Shown: positions 22,505-31,306 of the stretch, piece by piece
Numbering within the stretch: the stretch's first letter is position 1
Layout of the letters: each line of letters opens with the position of its first letter
Assembly: GCA_017563185.1 (NCBI GenBank)
Contig: JAFXIL010000177.1
Span: 1 to 42,215, forward strand
Source of the DNA: Kiritimatiellia bacterium
GTDB lineage: Bacteria; Verrucomicrobiota; Kiritimatiellia; RFP12; UBA1067
Direction of reading: 5' to 3'
DNA length: 42,215 nucleotides
The notes under the pieces: generated by a model
Seen by the model: only the letters and a program-made list of their open reading frames with translations
What the model was told of the DNA's origin: nothing
The model's database searches: none
Program-made: the position numbers and the translations under genes

Positions 22505-23563
22505 ATGTCCAAGACCACACGCAAAAGCCTGCTGAAGCCAAAGAAGAAGAGAAAATCCAAGGCGCCGCGCTCGCTCGCCCGCCGCATCGCCTTAATCGTC
22601 TCCTGCGCCGTCATGGCGACATTCGCCGCGCTCTGCTCATTCGGCGTCGCCTACGTGCGCCATTCTCCGGAGTGGCTTTCGGAACACCGTTCGCTTCTCA
22701 CAATGCCCCTTGAATACCTAGGCGACAGAACGGCGTTCATCACGGACGGTCTTGGCTGGACCGGACACGACTGCGTGTACGAATTCGACGAACCCGCCCC
22801 AGACGGGCAGGTTCTCTTCGCCGGCGCACCCGTCCGCATCGGCGCTCCCGCCCCTTCTGACCTCGTCACTCTCGACCGCGGCGACTTCCTCATCGGCTGG
22901 TCCCCCTCCCTCCGCCGCCCCGTCTGGGCCGCATACCACGTGCCGCGCGACGCCCGCTTCGAGAACAGCAAACGCCCCGCGTTCCAGAAGGACCGCTCAG
23001 TTGCAACCTCCCCCATCCCCGGCGACTACCGCAACACCCCATACGACCGCGGCCACATGGTGCCCAACCGCGCCATCGTCACGCGCTTCGGCCCAGACGT
23101 GCAGAAGAAGACCTTCCTCATGACGAACATCGCCCCGCAGCGCCCAGCCCTCAACCGCGGCCCCTGGCGCGAGATGGAGCAGCGCATCTCCGACCTCTGG
23201 ACGCAGAAGTACGGGGAGCTGTGGGTGATAGTGGGCGCGCTCTCAAGCCCATCCCCCACTTCTCGCGAAAGCCTGCCAGGCACCTCGGTGAACGTGCCCG
23301 AGAAATACTACATGATCGTGGCCGGCCAGGGACCGGACGGCATGCGCGCACTCGCTGTGCTGCTCGACCAGGGCGCAGGCCGCTGGGACTTCCCCGTGCA
23401 CAACATCGTGACGATAAGCGAGCTTGAGAAGCTCTCCGGCCTCGAGTTCTTCCCCGACATGCCGAAGTTTCTGAAGACGCCTCTCAAGCTCGACCGCCCC
23501 ACGCGCCTCTGGCCCGTGAGGCTGCAGGACATCTTCAAGCTGATAATGATCCGCTTCGTCTAG
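22505..23563 (+). CDS. Membrane-anchored DNA/RNA non-specific endonuclease (NUC1 family)
   Basis: 352 residues from ATG 22505, two bases after the preceding stop. Very basic N-terminus (KPKKKRKSKAPRSLARR), one membrane segment (IALIVSCAVMATFAALCSFGVAYV), then a beta-beta-alpha-metal nuclease domain. The catalytic motif is YDRGHMVPN (residues 180-188; His184 is the general base), and NIAPQRPALNRGPWREME holds the magnesium-binding Asn and nearby helix, as in Serratia nuclease and mitochondrial endonuclease G. It likely faces the periplasm or outside and degrades nucleic acids for nutrient uptake or defence. No dedicated inhibitor gene is recognisable next to it. A palindrome follows at the convergent junction with the surface-protein gene. 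Confidence 0.88.
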   Translation: MSKTTRKSLLKPKKKRKSKAPRSLARRIALIVSCAVMATFAALCSFGVAYVRHSPEWLSEHRSLLTMPLEYLGDRTAFITDGLGWTGHDCVYEFDEPAPDGQVLFAGAPVRIGAPAPSDLVTLDRGDFLIGWSPSLRRPVWAAYHVPRDARFENSKRPAFQKDRSVATSPIPGDYRNTPYDRGHMVPNRAIVTRFGPDVQKKTFLMTNIAPQRPALNRGPWREMEQRISDLWTQKYGELWVIVGALSSPSPTSRESLPGTSVNVPEKYYMIVAGQGPDGMRALAVLLDQGAGRWDFPVHNIVTISELEKLSGLEFFPDMPKFLKTPLKLDRPTRLWPVRLQDIFKLIMIRFV

Positions 23564-23564
23564 C

Positions 23565-23586
23565 ACGGCATGGCGCGCCAGGCCGT
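23565..23586. terminator. Palindrome between convergent genes, possible bidirectional terminator
   Basis: ACGGC-A-TGGC / GCCA-G-GCCGT pair around a GC loop with one mismatch. It fills the 22-base gap between the nuclease stop (23563) and the surface-protein stop (23588-23586). There is no T-tract, so termination would be weak or need other factors. Confidence 0.45.
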
Positions 23587-26500
23587 CACCTCACGAGTAT
23601 CGCGAAGAACTTCGTGCCCACGATTACGCCGTCGGCCACCTTCTCCAGCCTGAAGCGGTCCCGGTCGGCGGCCGTGGATTCAAGCGCGAAACTGCAGCTC
23701 GGCGCATGGCCAACCTTCCACTTGAAGAGATACTCGCCCTTCCCAAGCTGGCGCGCTCCCGTCTTGAGCTTGATCACGCCAGTAGCCGCGAATGCGTCGT
23801 CGGCGGGCTGATAGACGCTGTCCTCGTCGGTGAGATCAAGCCCCGTGCCGCTAGAGGCTGAGACGGAGCCGAGCGCGTTGGCCAGGTCGTTGACCTTGAG
23901 GTACCCCTCCTGCAGCGTGAGAGAATTGCCGCTGTCGCCGAGCTTCGCGCCCTCCAGCAGCTCCAGCGTGCCGCCGCCCTTCTTGACCGGCGGCTGCTTC
24001 AGAGGCACGGCGATCCTCAGCAGCGCGCCGTCCTCCACCTGCAGAACGCCCGGCACATTGTAGTCCGGGTCGTTCTGGAACGCCAGCTTCGCGGAGCTTC
24101 CGCTCGCTCGATGCACCGTGGTCGTGCCAGAGAGAACTGACAGCGCGCTGTGGACCACGATGCCGTCGTTGTTGTACGTTGCGCCTGTTCCCGAGAACAC
24201 GATCTCGCTCTCTCCGTGCATTCCCGCGATGCGCGTGTGGAGATGGGATTTCATCTCGCTCGTCGCCTCCACGACGCCGTTCGACACGACTAGCCACGGC
24301 GACTCGACCTGCTGCGTCACGTTCACGCCGCGGAACATTATCCTTCCGCCGTCGTAAACGTACACGTAAGCATTGTCCGGCAGACGATTGAACACCTGGC
24401 TGCCGTAGAGGGAGAGGATCGAGTTCTCTCCGTGCACGCGCACCGGCCTCTCCGCCGTGGCGGTGAAGCCGTTGAACTGCGCGTTGACGTGCAGAAAGGC
24501 GCCGTCCCTGATCTCGACCTCGCCCTTGAAGTTCGGGGAGTTCTGCGTGATGTCCATGTGCATGTTGCCGCCCTGCGTGGATAGGATGAACTTAGAGGTG
24601 GAATCCGAGACCATCGGCGCCGCAGGCACTACAGAGGCGCCCGTCGTGTAGCCCAGGCTGAACTCCAGCGTCTTGCCGGCGCCGATTGTGATGGCGCCCG
24701 GATTGCGCGGGCTGGAGTTGGAGAAGTTGACCTTCACCATTCCGCCGTCGGCCGCAGGCACGGTGATCGCGCCGATCGTGCCGCGTATGTCGCCGATCGT
24801 CTGGTCCTGCGTTGTTGCGGCGAACGTCAGGCCGCCCAGGCCGATGTAGAGCGGCACGTCGATCTCATATCCGGCGCCTACCGTGCCGGCGCTGAACGTC
24901 GGCACCGTGATCGAGCCTGCACCCGTGAAGAGGTACGGAGTCTCCTCGGTGTCGAAGTCGAGGGAGATCACCGTCCGGTCGCCAGAGACGTCCACCGTGG
25001 TGAGCGCCGTGGCAACGCCGTTTGTGCTGTCCTCGAACGTGACTTCGTGGTATCCGTCGCCGTTGTACCCTTCGGGATCCTGGTTCCATTGCCGCTCGCC
25101 CCATTCGCCAGACTGCGTGTTCCAGTAGATGTGCTTGGGCTGCTTGGCCTTGACGAGAGAGAGCCCGCCCACGCTTGCGACGGTCCAGCCCTCGGGAATC
25201 GAGGAGAACGCGAACCGCGAGCCCATCGTCTCGGTGAAGCCGCTGTACGCGAGTATTCTCACGGGCGCTTCGCGTCCCGCGAAGTCGATCGCCGAGAGAT
25301 CCACAGCGACCGAGCCGTTTTCGGGGAGCGTGAGCGTGGTGGTGACGGTGAGCGGCGCGCCGCCAAGCGGCCTGACAATAGTGCCGGCAGAGATGTTCAG
25401 GCGCGGCACTCTGGAGCCGGTGAGCAGCGTTCCCTCCTGCATAAGGAACGTTGCCGTGCACTTGGTCTGATCGACGGTGTCGGCAAACCGCACCGCGCCG
25501 GGACCGGTCTTCGCAATGTTCTGCATGAACGGTGTGCCCCACACGACCGAAGATCCTTCCGAGACCACTACCGGCACGGCGGCCTCGCCATGAATCGCGT
25601 TCGGAATGCCCTCCGCCGCCTCGAACGCGCACTCGCCGTCTATGAAGAACTTGCCGCTGTTCGAGAAGAAGTAGATGCCGTTGTTCTGGTAGGCGCCCTT
25701 CGCGCCCTGGAGGCGGAACGTGGAGTCCTTCATGTGGATGTTCTTGAACTTGATGTGCTCGCTGCCGGTGGCGCAGTCGACGCGCAACATGCCGTTAGTA
25801 AGCCAGAACTCGGGAATGTGGCTGGAGAACGGATTGACGCCGCAGACGTGTATCTCGCCGCCGTCAACCACCACCTGGCCGTTCTGCGGCAGGCGGTTGT
25901 TCACCTGCGAGCAGTGCGGGATGTACGCCTTCGCGCCCTCGCCCACGTAGAGGGAGCTGAAGCCGAGAATCGAGCCGTTGATGGTGACCTGCCCCTCCGT
26001 GACGGCGAACGCGCCGCCGAACGTGCCGCCCGTAATAGTGAGCGTGCCCGCGCCAAACTTTTCCTTTGTGCCCGCGCCGGTGAGATTTAGCGCACCAGAA
26101 GAGACGTCCTGATCAACTTTGAATGCGAACGAACCTTCCTCGGAAATGATCGCATGGTCGGGCAGACCGGGATACGTGACGCGCCCAGCGCCGATCTTCT
26201 TGAACTTTGAGGTGATGTCGGCCAAAGTGAACGTGGCGCCGGCGATGTCCCATTCCTCGCCCGCCGCCGCATACACGAGGAAGTTGCCGTTTGCCGGCAG
26301 AAGCACCTGGCCCTGCAGCGCGTTCGGACCCGCCACGCCGAACTCAGCGGTTGTGCCGGTGGCGTCGACCGCCGCCGTGAGCTGATGGTCGCCCGCAAGC
26401 ACTACCCGCGCCTCGGTTACGTCAACGCCATTCGTAATCTTCAGGAGTCCCGCGTATGCGTTGGCATCCATCGACACGATGTTGTTGCCCGTGGCTACGA

Positions 26501-28775
26501 ACATTGCCTTCATCACCTCGCCGAAGGCGGTTGGATAGCTCGCTGCGGCGCCACCGCTTGTCCAGGGGAGCGAATACCATGCGCCGTTCGTGACGTCAAC
26601 CAACGCCGCCGCGAAGTCCGCGTGCGTGGTGACATAGAGCGCGCCGTCCTCCACCGTGAGCACAGCGCTGGGAACCACGATACCGTTCGCGTCCTGCGTA
26701 ATCGTCGTGACGTTCTCCACCGAGAAGCCGCTCGCCACTCCGATGATGCGCTGCTTGCCGCCGCTTGTGATGACGACCTTGATCGTGCCCGCGCAGTCCG
26801 CGGCAAGAGTCGCCTGCGAGCCGCCGGCGATCTCGGCCGTGGCGCCGGCTGCGACCTTCACAACGCCAGTTCCCAGCGAACCTGAAGTTCTGGCGATCAA
26901 AGTGCCGGACTGCACGTCAACGCCGCCCGCGAATGTCGCATCCCTGTCGAGAACAAGCGTGCCCGCGCCACTCTTGGAGACGCCGCCTACGCCCTTCGGA
27001 CCCCATCCGAGCGCGACCGTCTTGCCGGCGGCGACGTCAAGCAGGAACCCGCCCGCCGCGATCGTCACGTTCTCGGCGGAGTTCTTGCGGAAGTCGAAGT
27101 ACTTCGCACAGTCTTCATTGACCTTGAAAGTTGTGCCGTTGAATGTGACAACGTCGATGTCGTCGTCGTACATCAGGAAGCCGTTGGGGCAGATCGCCTC
27201 GCCGCCGTTGAAGTTGACCGTGGCGAGCGAGCGGGTGGTGGAGTTGGCGCCGAACACGAACTTGTCCTGCAGCTCCACGGTGCCGCCGCCGATGTTGACC
27301 GTGCCGGAGGACGTGACGCCGGTTGTGTCGTTGTCCCAGCCGGCCGCCACGCGCAGGCGGCGCGTCACCACGCGGCCGCCCGTCATCGTCATGAAGCCGC
27401 GGCCGCCCTTCTGCTGCGTGCCGATGGTGATGTCGCGGCCAACCTTGTTGCCGTCGGTCGCGTTCGTCACCACAAGCGTGCCGCCGCGGATGTCGAGGTA
27501 GTTGTCGGTATTCGAGTCGCAGGTGACCACAAAGGGCCCGGCGATCTCGGAGACGCCCGCGCCCTCGGCGAGAACGAGCGTCATGCCCTTGTCGATGAAC
27601 GTGCGCCAGTAGGTGCTCTTGCGCAGCCCCGCGCCGTCCGCCAGCGTGAGGGTTACGCCCTGCGCCGGACGGAACTCGGCCCAGAAGTCGAGGTGGAACG
27701 TGCCGTTCTTCCATACGACGTCGCCGGAGAGCGCGGGATTGCCGATGACGTTGTACACGCCGCCGCCGAGGTCGAGAGCGCCGCCGGTCTGCGTTATGCG
27801 GCCCGAGGCGTGGACGCCGTTGGCGAACGCGAGCGTCCCGCCGCCCTTGAACTGAAGGTCGGCGGCGTAGACAGGGGCGCCAAAGGTAGCAGTCGCTCCG
27901 CTTTCCACGTATAGCTCCCCGGGCAGCGAGTAGGTCGACCCCGCGGAGCCGACAGTCTCGTCGAGCGTGAAGGTTGACGCGGCGGGCGCGGCGAACGCGC
28001 CGGCGACGTTCCGCCATCCGCCGTTGTTCCACTTTGCGTCGAGGTAGTCGTAGACGGCGGTACGCTCCTCGTCCGTCAGCCCGCGCGTGAAGATGATCAC
28101 CTCCGAGAGGGCGCGCGCGCCGTTTCGCGAACCCACGTAGTCGCGGTCGCGGGAGAGCTGGTTGCTGCGCGTGTTGCCCGCGGTGGCGATGGCGATGATG
28201 TTGCGCGCGTTCGCGACGGGCGCGGCCGCGTCTGGGTTGGAGACGGCGGCCGTCGCGCTGTTGAGGTAGAAGGTGGGCTTGCCGGGGTAGCCGGAGCTGT
28301 CCTTCGCCCAGGCCTCGTTCCACACGTAGCCGGACTTGCCGCGGTGAAGATCGAAGTACGTGTCGTCGCCGAGAAGCGGCTCGAGATTGTCGTCGAGGAT
28401 GAACCGGCCGACGAGGAACACGGTGCGGATGGTGGATATGCGCTCGTAGCGGAGGTCCACGTCGCTGCCGCTCGCGCCCATCTGGAAGGCGGGCGCGCCG
28501 TCCACCAGCTGAACGCCGCCGTAGATCACGCTGCTGGAGCAGTCGCCGCTGGTCTGGTTCCTCACCTTGTAGGCCACGGCGTCGCCGTACGTCGCCTTGC
28601 CCGAGCCCTTGTTGAGCCACTTCTCCACGCCGCCTCGCCCGTTGAACTCGAAGTTCGCGGGCGACGACGCGTCGAGCCACATCGCCGCCTCGCCGAGAAG
28701 CGAATCAACGTTGACGGCGGCGGAAGCCGCAACGGCCGCAGCCGCGAACAACAAACCAACCACAGTCTTCTTCAT
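23586..28775 (-). CDS. Giant exported surface protein: LamG-like domain plus beta-helix repeats
   Basis: 1,729 residues from ATG 28775, which has AAGGAG 9 bases upstream and starts a signal peptide (MKKTVVGLLFAAAAVAASAA). Residues about 25-245 resemble a LamG/concanavalin fold: LGEAAMWLDASSPANFEF, RTVFLVGRF and EVIIFTRGLTDEERTAVYDYLDAKWN. The rest is Gly/Thr/Val-rich parallel beta-helix of the autotransporter-associated repeat kind (TQTGGALDLGGGVYN, GVSKSGAGTLVLDRDATFAGGVDV). Two long stretches (coding roughly 25,960-25,360 and 24,480-23,900) are related: both contain NRLPxN, DGGxI, VNx and Y(Q/N)NxGI in the same order. No outer-membrane barrel or PEP-CTERM tail is seen; it ends VIVGTKFFAILVR. 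It probably binds glycans or acts as an adhesin. Promoter at 28825. Confidence 0.85.
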   Translation of the reverse strand: MKKTVVGLLFAAAAVAASAAVNVDSLLGEAAMWLDASSPANFEFNGRGGVEKWLNKGSGKATYGDAVAYKVRNQTSGDCSSSVIYGGVQLVDGAPAFQMGASGSDVDLRYERISTIRTVFLVGRFILDDNLEPLLGDDTYFDLHRGKSGYVWNEAWAKDSSGYPGKPTFYLNSATAAVSNPDAAAPVANARNIIAIATAGNTRSNQLSRDRDYVGSRNGARALSEVIIFTRGLTDEERTAVYDYLDAKWNNGGWRNVAGAFAAPAASTFTLDETVGSAGSTYSLPGELYVESGATATFGAPVYAADLQFKGGGTLAFANGVHASGRITQTGGALDLGGGVYNVIGNPALSGDVVWKNGTFHLDFWAEFRPAQGVTLTLADGAGLRKSTYWRTFIDKGMTLVLAEGAGVSEIAGPFVVTCDSNTDNYLDIRGGTLVVTNATDGNKVGRDITIGTQQKGGRGFMTMTGGRVVTRRLRVAAGWDNDTTGVTSSGTVNIGGGTVELQDKFVFGANSTTRSLATVNFNGGEAICPNGFLMYDDDIDVVTFNGTTFKVNEDCAKYFDFRKNSAENVTIAAGGFLLDVAAGKTVALGWGPKGVGGVSKSGAGTLVLDRDATFAGGVDVQSGTLIARTSGSLGTGVVKVAAGATAEIAGGSQATLAADCAGTIKVVITSGGKQRIIGVASGFSVENVTTITQDANGIVVPSAVLTVEDGALYVTTHADFAAALVDVTNGAWYSLPWTSGGAAASYPTAFGEVMKAMFVATGNNIVSMDANAYAGLLKITNGVDVTEARVVLAGDHQLTAAVDATGTTAEFGVAGPNALQGQVLLPANGNFLVYAAAGEEWDIAGATFTLADITSKFKKIGAGRVTYPGLPDHAIISEEGSFAFKVDQDVSSGALNLTGAGTKEKFGAGTLTITGGTFGGAFAVTEGQVTINGSILGFSSLYVGEGAKAYIPHCSQVNNRLPQNGQVVVDGGEIHVCGVNPFSSHIPEFWLTNGMLRVDCATGSEHIKFKNIHMKDSTFRLQGAKGAYQNNGIYFFSNSGKFFIDGECAFEAAEGIPNAIHGEAAVPVVVSEGSSVVWGTPFMQNIAKTGPGAVRFADTVDQTKCTATFLMQEGTLLTGSRVPRLNISAGTIVRPLGGAPLTVTTTLTLPENGSVAVDLSAIDFAGREAPVRILAYSGFTETMGSRFAFSSIPEGWTVASVGGLSLVKAKQPKHIYWNTQSGEWGERQWNQDPEGYNGDGYHEVTFEDSTNGVATALTTVDVSGDRTVISLDFDTEETPYLFTGAGSITVPTFSAGTVGAGYEIDVPLYIGLGGLTFAATTQDQTIGDIRGTIGAITVPAADGGMVKVNFSNSSPRNPGAITIGAGKTLEFSLGYTTGASVVPAAPMVSDSTSKFILSTQGGNMHMDITQNSPNFKGEVEIRDGAFLHVNAQFNGFTATAERPVRVHGENSILSLYGSQVFNRLPDNAYVYVYDGGRIMFRGVNVTQQVESPWLVVSNGVVEATSEMKSHLHTRIAGMHGESEIVFSGTGATYNNDGIVVHSALSVLSGTTTVHRASGSSAKLAFQNDPDYNVPGVLQVEDGALLRIAVPLKQPPVKKGGGTLELLEGAKLGDSGNSLTLQEGYLKVNDLANALGSVSASSGTGLDLTDEDSVYQPADDAFAATGVIKLKTGARQLGKGEYLFKWKVGHAPSCSFALESTAADRDRFRLEKVADGVIVGTKFFAILVR

Positions 28776-28824
28776 GACGAATTCTCCTTTTATGAAGATT
28801 GCTCTGCACATCCAAATTGTGATT

Positions 28825-28835
28825 ATTTTACCATA
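28825..28835 (-). promoter_or_regulatory. Extended -10 promoter of the giant surface-protein gene
   Basis: Minus strand TATGGTAAAAT: -10 TAAAAT (28830-28825) with TGn in front; TTGCGC lies 18 bases further upstream as a possible -35. About 50 bases before ATG 28775. The rest of the divergent 28776-28952 gap holds small palindromes only. Confidence 0.5.
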
Positions 28836-28952
28836 ATTTCGGACTCTGGCGCAATTGGAAATTTTCGCCATGAAACGCCGAATGGCGGCAGATGGTCAAA
28901 TGGCCATCTTCAGGTGAAGTGCCTACCATGTCGCTGGTGTAAACTAATAGGC

Positions 28953-29810
28953 ATGAATACAGCACCATCCAGCATCACGCCATCCATGCCCGCACAGCGC
29001 GCCACGCTTTCCGTGGGCGTGCTGAGCTACCGCGCGCCAGAAACGCTTGCACGGACCATGGAATCGTACAGGGAAGGCGGGCTCGCAGAGTGTGCGGACG
29101 AATGCTGCGTGTTCTTCAACGCGATGACGCAGGCCGACGAAGAACAATGCGCGCACTATGGATGGCGCTGCGCGGGATCGCCAGAGAACCTTGGTCTGCT
29201 CGGCGGCATGGACGCGCTTGCGCGGACGATGACGGGCGACTACCTGCTGATGCTGCAGAACGACTGTCCGCTCATCGCGGACGCCGCCTTCACGCGCCGC
29301 TATCTCGCGGAGGCGACCGCCCTTCTCGCCTCCGGCGAGGCCGACATCGTGCGCTGCCGCTCGCGCACGCAGCCCGGCCAGGGCTTCGCCGACGGCAAGA
29401 AGTTCGCCCGCTACCACGGCCATGGATGGCGCCCCGCCCTCCTGCGTCTGCTGCGCCCGTTCAAGGCGCGCCGCGCAATCGGACGCGCCCCCTACGCCAT
29501 AGCCGACGCCGAACGGCGTTTCCCCGCCTACATCGAACGCAAAGGCGACTTCCTCATAGTCGATTCGTCCGTCATCAACTTCACCGACCAGCCTTTCCTC
29601 ATCTCGCGCCCGCTCATGATGCACCTGCTCGACTGGGCGAAGTCGCATCCTAAAAGGCGCACTCTCAACGGATTCCAGGTGATGGAAATCAACCTCAACT
29701 CCCGCTGGTGGCGCACGCAGCACTTCAAGATCGCCGTCGGCGAAGGCATTTTCACGCACGCCCGGCTCGACGGCGGCTTTCGCGCTGCGGCCAGGCATTC
29801 CAAAGCGTAA
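28953..29810 (+). CDS. Glycosyltransferase, GT2-like (GT-A fold)
   Basis: 285 residues. ATG 28953 is chosen because the frame upstream is antisense to the surface-protein gene and because a TAAACT -10-like hexamer sits about 15 bases before it. TLSVGVLSYRAPETLARTMES is a typical GT2 opening, NLGLLGGMDALARTMTGDYLL is the nucleotide-sugar region, and LLMLQNDCPLI stands where the DxD metal motif is expected, though reading NDC. IVDSSVINFTDQPFLISR and a Trp-rich acceptor segment follow. It should transfer a sugar to a surface glycan in the cytoplasm. The following glycosyltransferase gene begins 10 bases later. The acceptor and donor are unknown. Confidence 0.75.
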   Translation: MNTAPSSITPSMPAQRATLSVGVLSYRAPETLARTMESYREGGLAECADECCVFFNAMTQADEEQCAHYGWRCAGSPENLGLLGGMDALARTMTGDYLLMLQNDCPLIADAAFTRRYLAEATALLASGEADIVRCRSRTQPGQGFADGKKFARYHGHGWRPALLRLLRPFKARRAIGRAPYAIADAERRFPAYIERKGDFLIVDSSVINFTDQPFLISRPLMMHLLDWAKSHPKRRTLNGFQVMEINLNSRWWRTQHFKIAVGEGIFTHARLDGGFRAAARHSKA

Positions 29811-29820
29811 AGGAGCAACC

Positions 29821-30615
29821 ATGGTCAACGTCATATGCATCAAATACGGACGCTACTACGGAGCGTTCTACGTCAACCGCCTCTACGCCGGCGTCAGGAA
29901 GCACCTCTCGCGCCAGTTCCGTTTCGTGTGCGTCACGAACGACCCAACGGGCATACGCCCTGAAGTGGAATGCGTGCCGTTCGCCGAAAACCCCGGCGTG
30001 CCCGGACGGAAATGGCCGAACATCTTCTCGAAGCTCACGCTCTTCAAGGACGGCTTCGCCGGCCTCGAGGGGCCTACGCTCTGCCTTGACATCGACGTGC
30101 TGATTACAGGCCCACTCGACAAGTTCTTCGACTACCGCCCGGGCGACTTCTGCATCATCCGCAACTGGGTCGAGTTCTACAAGCGCATCTTCCGCAGGGC
30201 GCCCCTCATCGGCAACTCGTCCTGCTTCCGCTTCGACGCCGGCCGCTCGAACGCCGTGTACGAGTTCTTCCTGCGCGAGAAAGACGATCCGTCGAAGGCC
30301 GCTCTCTTCACCAAGGGATCGCAGAAGCTCCAGACGCGCGCCATGTTCAGCGCAGGCAAGGTAAGCTGGTGGCCGCGCGGATGGGTCGCCTCCTTCAAGC
30401 GGCAGTGCATCCCGCCCTTCCCTCTGAACAAGTTCATCGCGCCGCGCCAGCCGAAGAATGCTTCCGTGATCGCCTTCCACGGCCACCCCGACATCCCCGA
30501 GGCGCGCTCAGGGTACACGTTCCGCGACACGAAGAGCGGGCGCGTGCAGGTCAAGAGCCATCTCACGTGCCTTCCTACGCCGTGGATTGACTCGCTATGG
30601 CACGACCAGTTATGA
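29821..30615 (+). CDS. Glycosyltransferase-like protein with DxD motif (GT8/GT32-like)
   Basis: 264 residues. NVICIKYGRYYGAFYVNRLY opens a GT-A fold and TLCLDIDVLITGPLD carries a DxD manganese-binding motif (Asp-Ile-Asp), followed by GDFCIIRNW, GNSSCFRFDAG and a late AFHGHPDIPEA. This arrangement matches glycosyltransferases of the GT8/GT32-like group that add sugars to polysaccharide. AAAGGAG sits 6 bases before the ATG, a strong ribosome site. No signal peptide or membrane segment. It follows the GT2-like gene by 10 bases and precedes the response regulator by 22 bases, so the two-component system may be transcribed with it as well as from its own promoter. Confidence 0.75.
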   Translation: MVNVICIKYGRYYGAFYVNRLYAGVRKHLSRQFRFVCVTNDPTGIRPEVECVPFAENPGVPGRKWPNIFSKLTLFKDGFAGLEGPTLCLDIDVLITGPLDKFFDYRPGDFCIIRNWVEFYKRIFRRAPLIGNSSCFRFDAGRSNAVYEFFLREKDDPSKAALFTKGSQKLQTRAMFSAGKVSWWPRGWVASFKRQCIPPFPLNKFIAPRQPKNASVIAFHGHPDIPEARSGYTFRDTKSGRVQVKSHLTCLPTPWIDSLWHDQL

Positions 30616-30621
30616 TAGAAT
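30613..30621 (+). promoter_or_regulatory. Extended -10 just upstream of the response regulator
   Basis: TGATAGAAT (TGn plus TAGAAT) overlaps the stop codon of the preceding glycosyltransferase. Transcription would start near 30628, only about 10 bases before ATG 30638, giving a nearly leaderless message; the regulator gene also lacks a clear Shine-Dalgarno. Confidence 0.4.
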
Positions 30622-30637
30622 ATATGGCTGCAACGCC

Positions 30638-31306
30638 ATGAACATTCTCATCATAGAAGACGACACGGCGACGGCCGAATTCGTGGCTGGCGCCTTCAAG
30701 CAGGTAGGCTACGCCACGATGCACGTCGCGGACGGCGAAGCCGGCCTTGCCGCCGCGCTGCACGGCCCCTACGACGCTGCCGTGGTTGACATCATGCTGC
30801 CGCGCCTCGACGGGCTTGAGATCATCCGCCGCGTGCGGGCGGCAGGGCGCGCCCTGCCGATCATAGTGCTCTCCGCTCGCGGAAGCGTGGACGCGAAAAT
30901 CCACGGCCTCGAAGCGGGCGGCGACGACTACCTCGCCAAGCCCTTCTCCGTCGCCGAGCTAGTCGCGCGCGTCCAGGCGCTTCTGCGCCGGGCCAGCCGC
31001 GCGGAAGAGACGACCATACTCAAGGTCGAGGACCTTGTGATGGACCTCGTTACGCACCGCGTGACGCGCGCGGGCGAACCGATCGACCTCCAGCCCCTCG
31101 AGTACCAGCTGCTCGAATACCTGATGCGCAACAGGGGGCGCGTAGTCACGCGCAACACGATTCTCGACCGCGTGTGGAACTACAGCTTCGACCCGCACAC
31201 GAACGTTGTCGAGTCGCGCGTGTACCACCTCCGGGAAAAGATAGACCGCCGCTTCGAGCGCAAGCTCATACGCACCGTGAGGGGCTTCGGCTATGTCCTC
31301 GGCTAG
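30638..31306 (+). CDS. OmpR/PhoB-family response regulator
   Basis: 222 residues from ATG 30638 (MNILIIEDD). The receiver domain has the acidic pair EDD, phosphoacceptor Asp51 in AAVVDIMLPRLDG, the Ser in IIVLSARGSVD and the Lys of LAKPFSVAEL. The C-terminal winged helix is complete (LQPLEYQLLEYLMRNRGRVVTRNTIL, VESRVYHLREKID, IRTVRGFGYVLG). It should bind DNA as a dimer when phosphorylated by the kinase encoded next, with which it overlaps by 14 bases. The neighbouring glycosyltransferases suggest a surface or envelope signal, but targets are not visible. Confidence 0.95.
   Translation: MNILIIEDDTATAEFVAGAFKQVGYATMHVADGEAGLAAALHGPYDAAVVDIMLPRLDGLEIIRRVRAAGRALPIIVLSARGSVDAKIHGLEAGGDDYLAKPFSVAELVARVQALLRRASRAEETTILKVEDLVMDLVTHRVTRAGEPIDLQPLEYQLLEYLMRNRGRVVTRNTILDRVWNYSFDPHTNVVESRVYHLREKIDRRFERKLIRTVRGFGYVLG

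Noticed and set aside
22505-23563. Nuclease as a contact-dependent or secreted toxin with immunity gene
   Set aside because: No secretion-specific domain (VgrG, PAAR, RHS, CdiA) and no recognisable immunity gene; the single membrane anchor fits a general exported nuclease better. Kept only as a speculative point.
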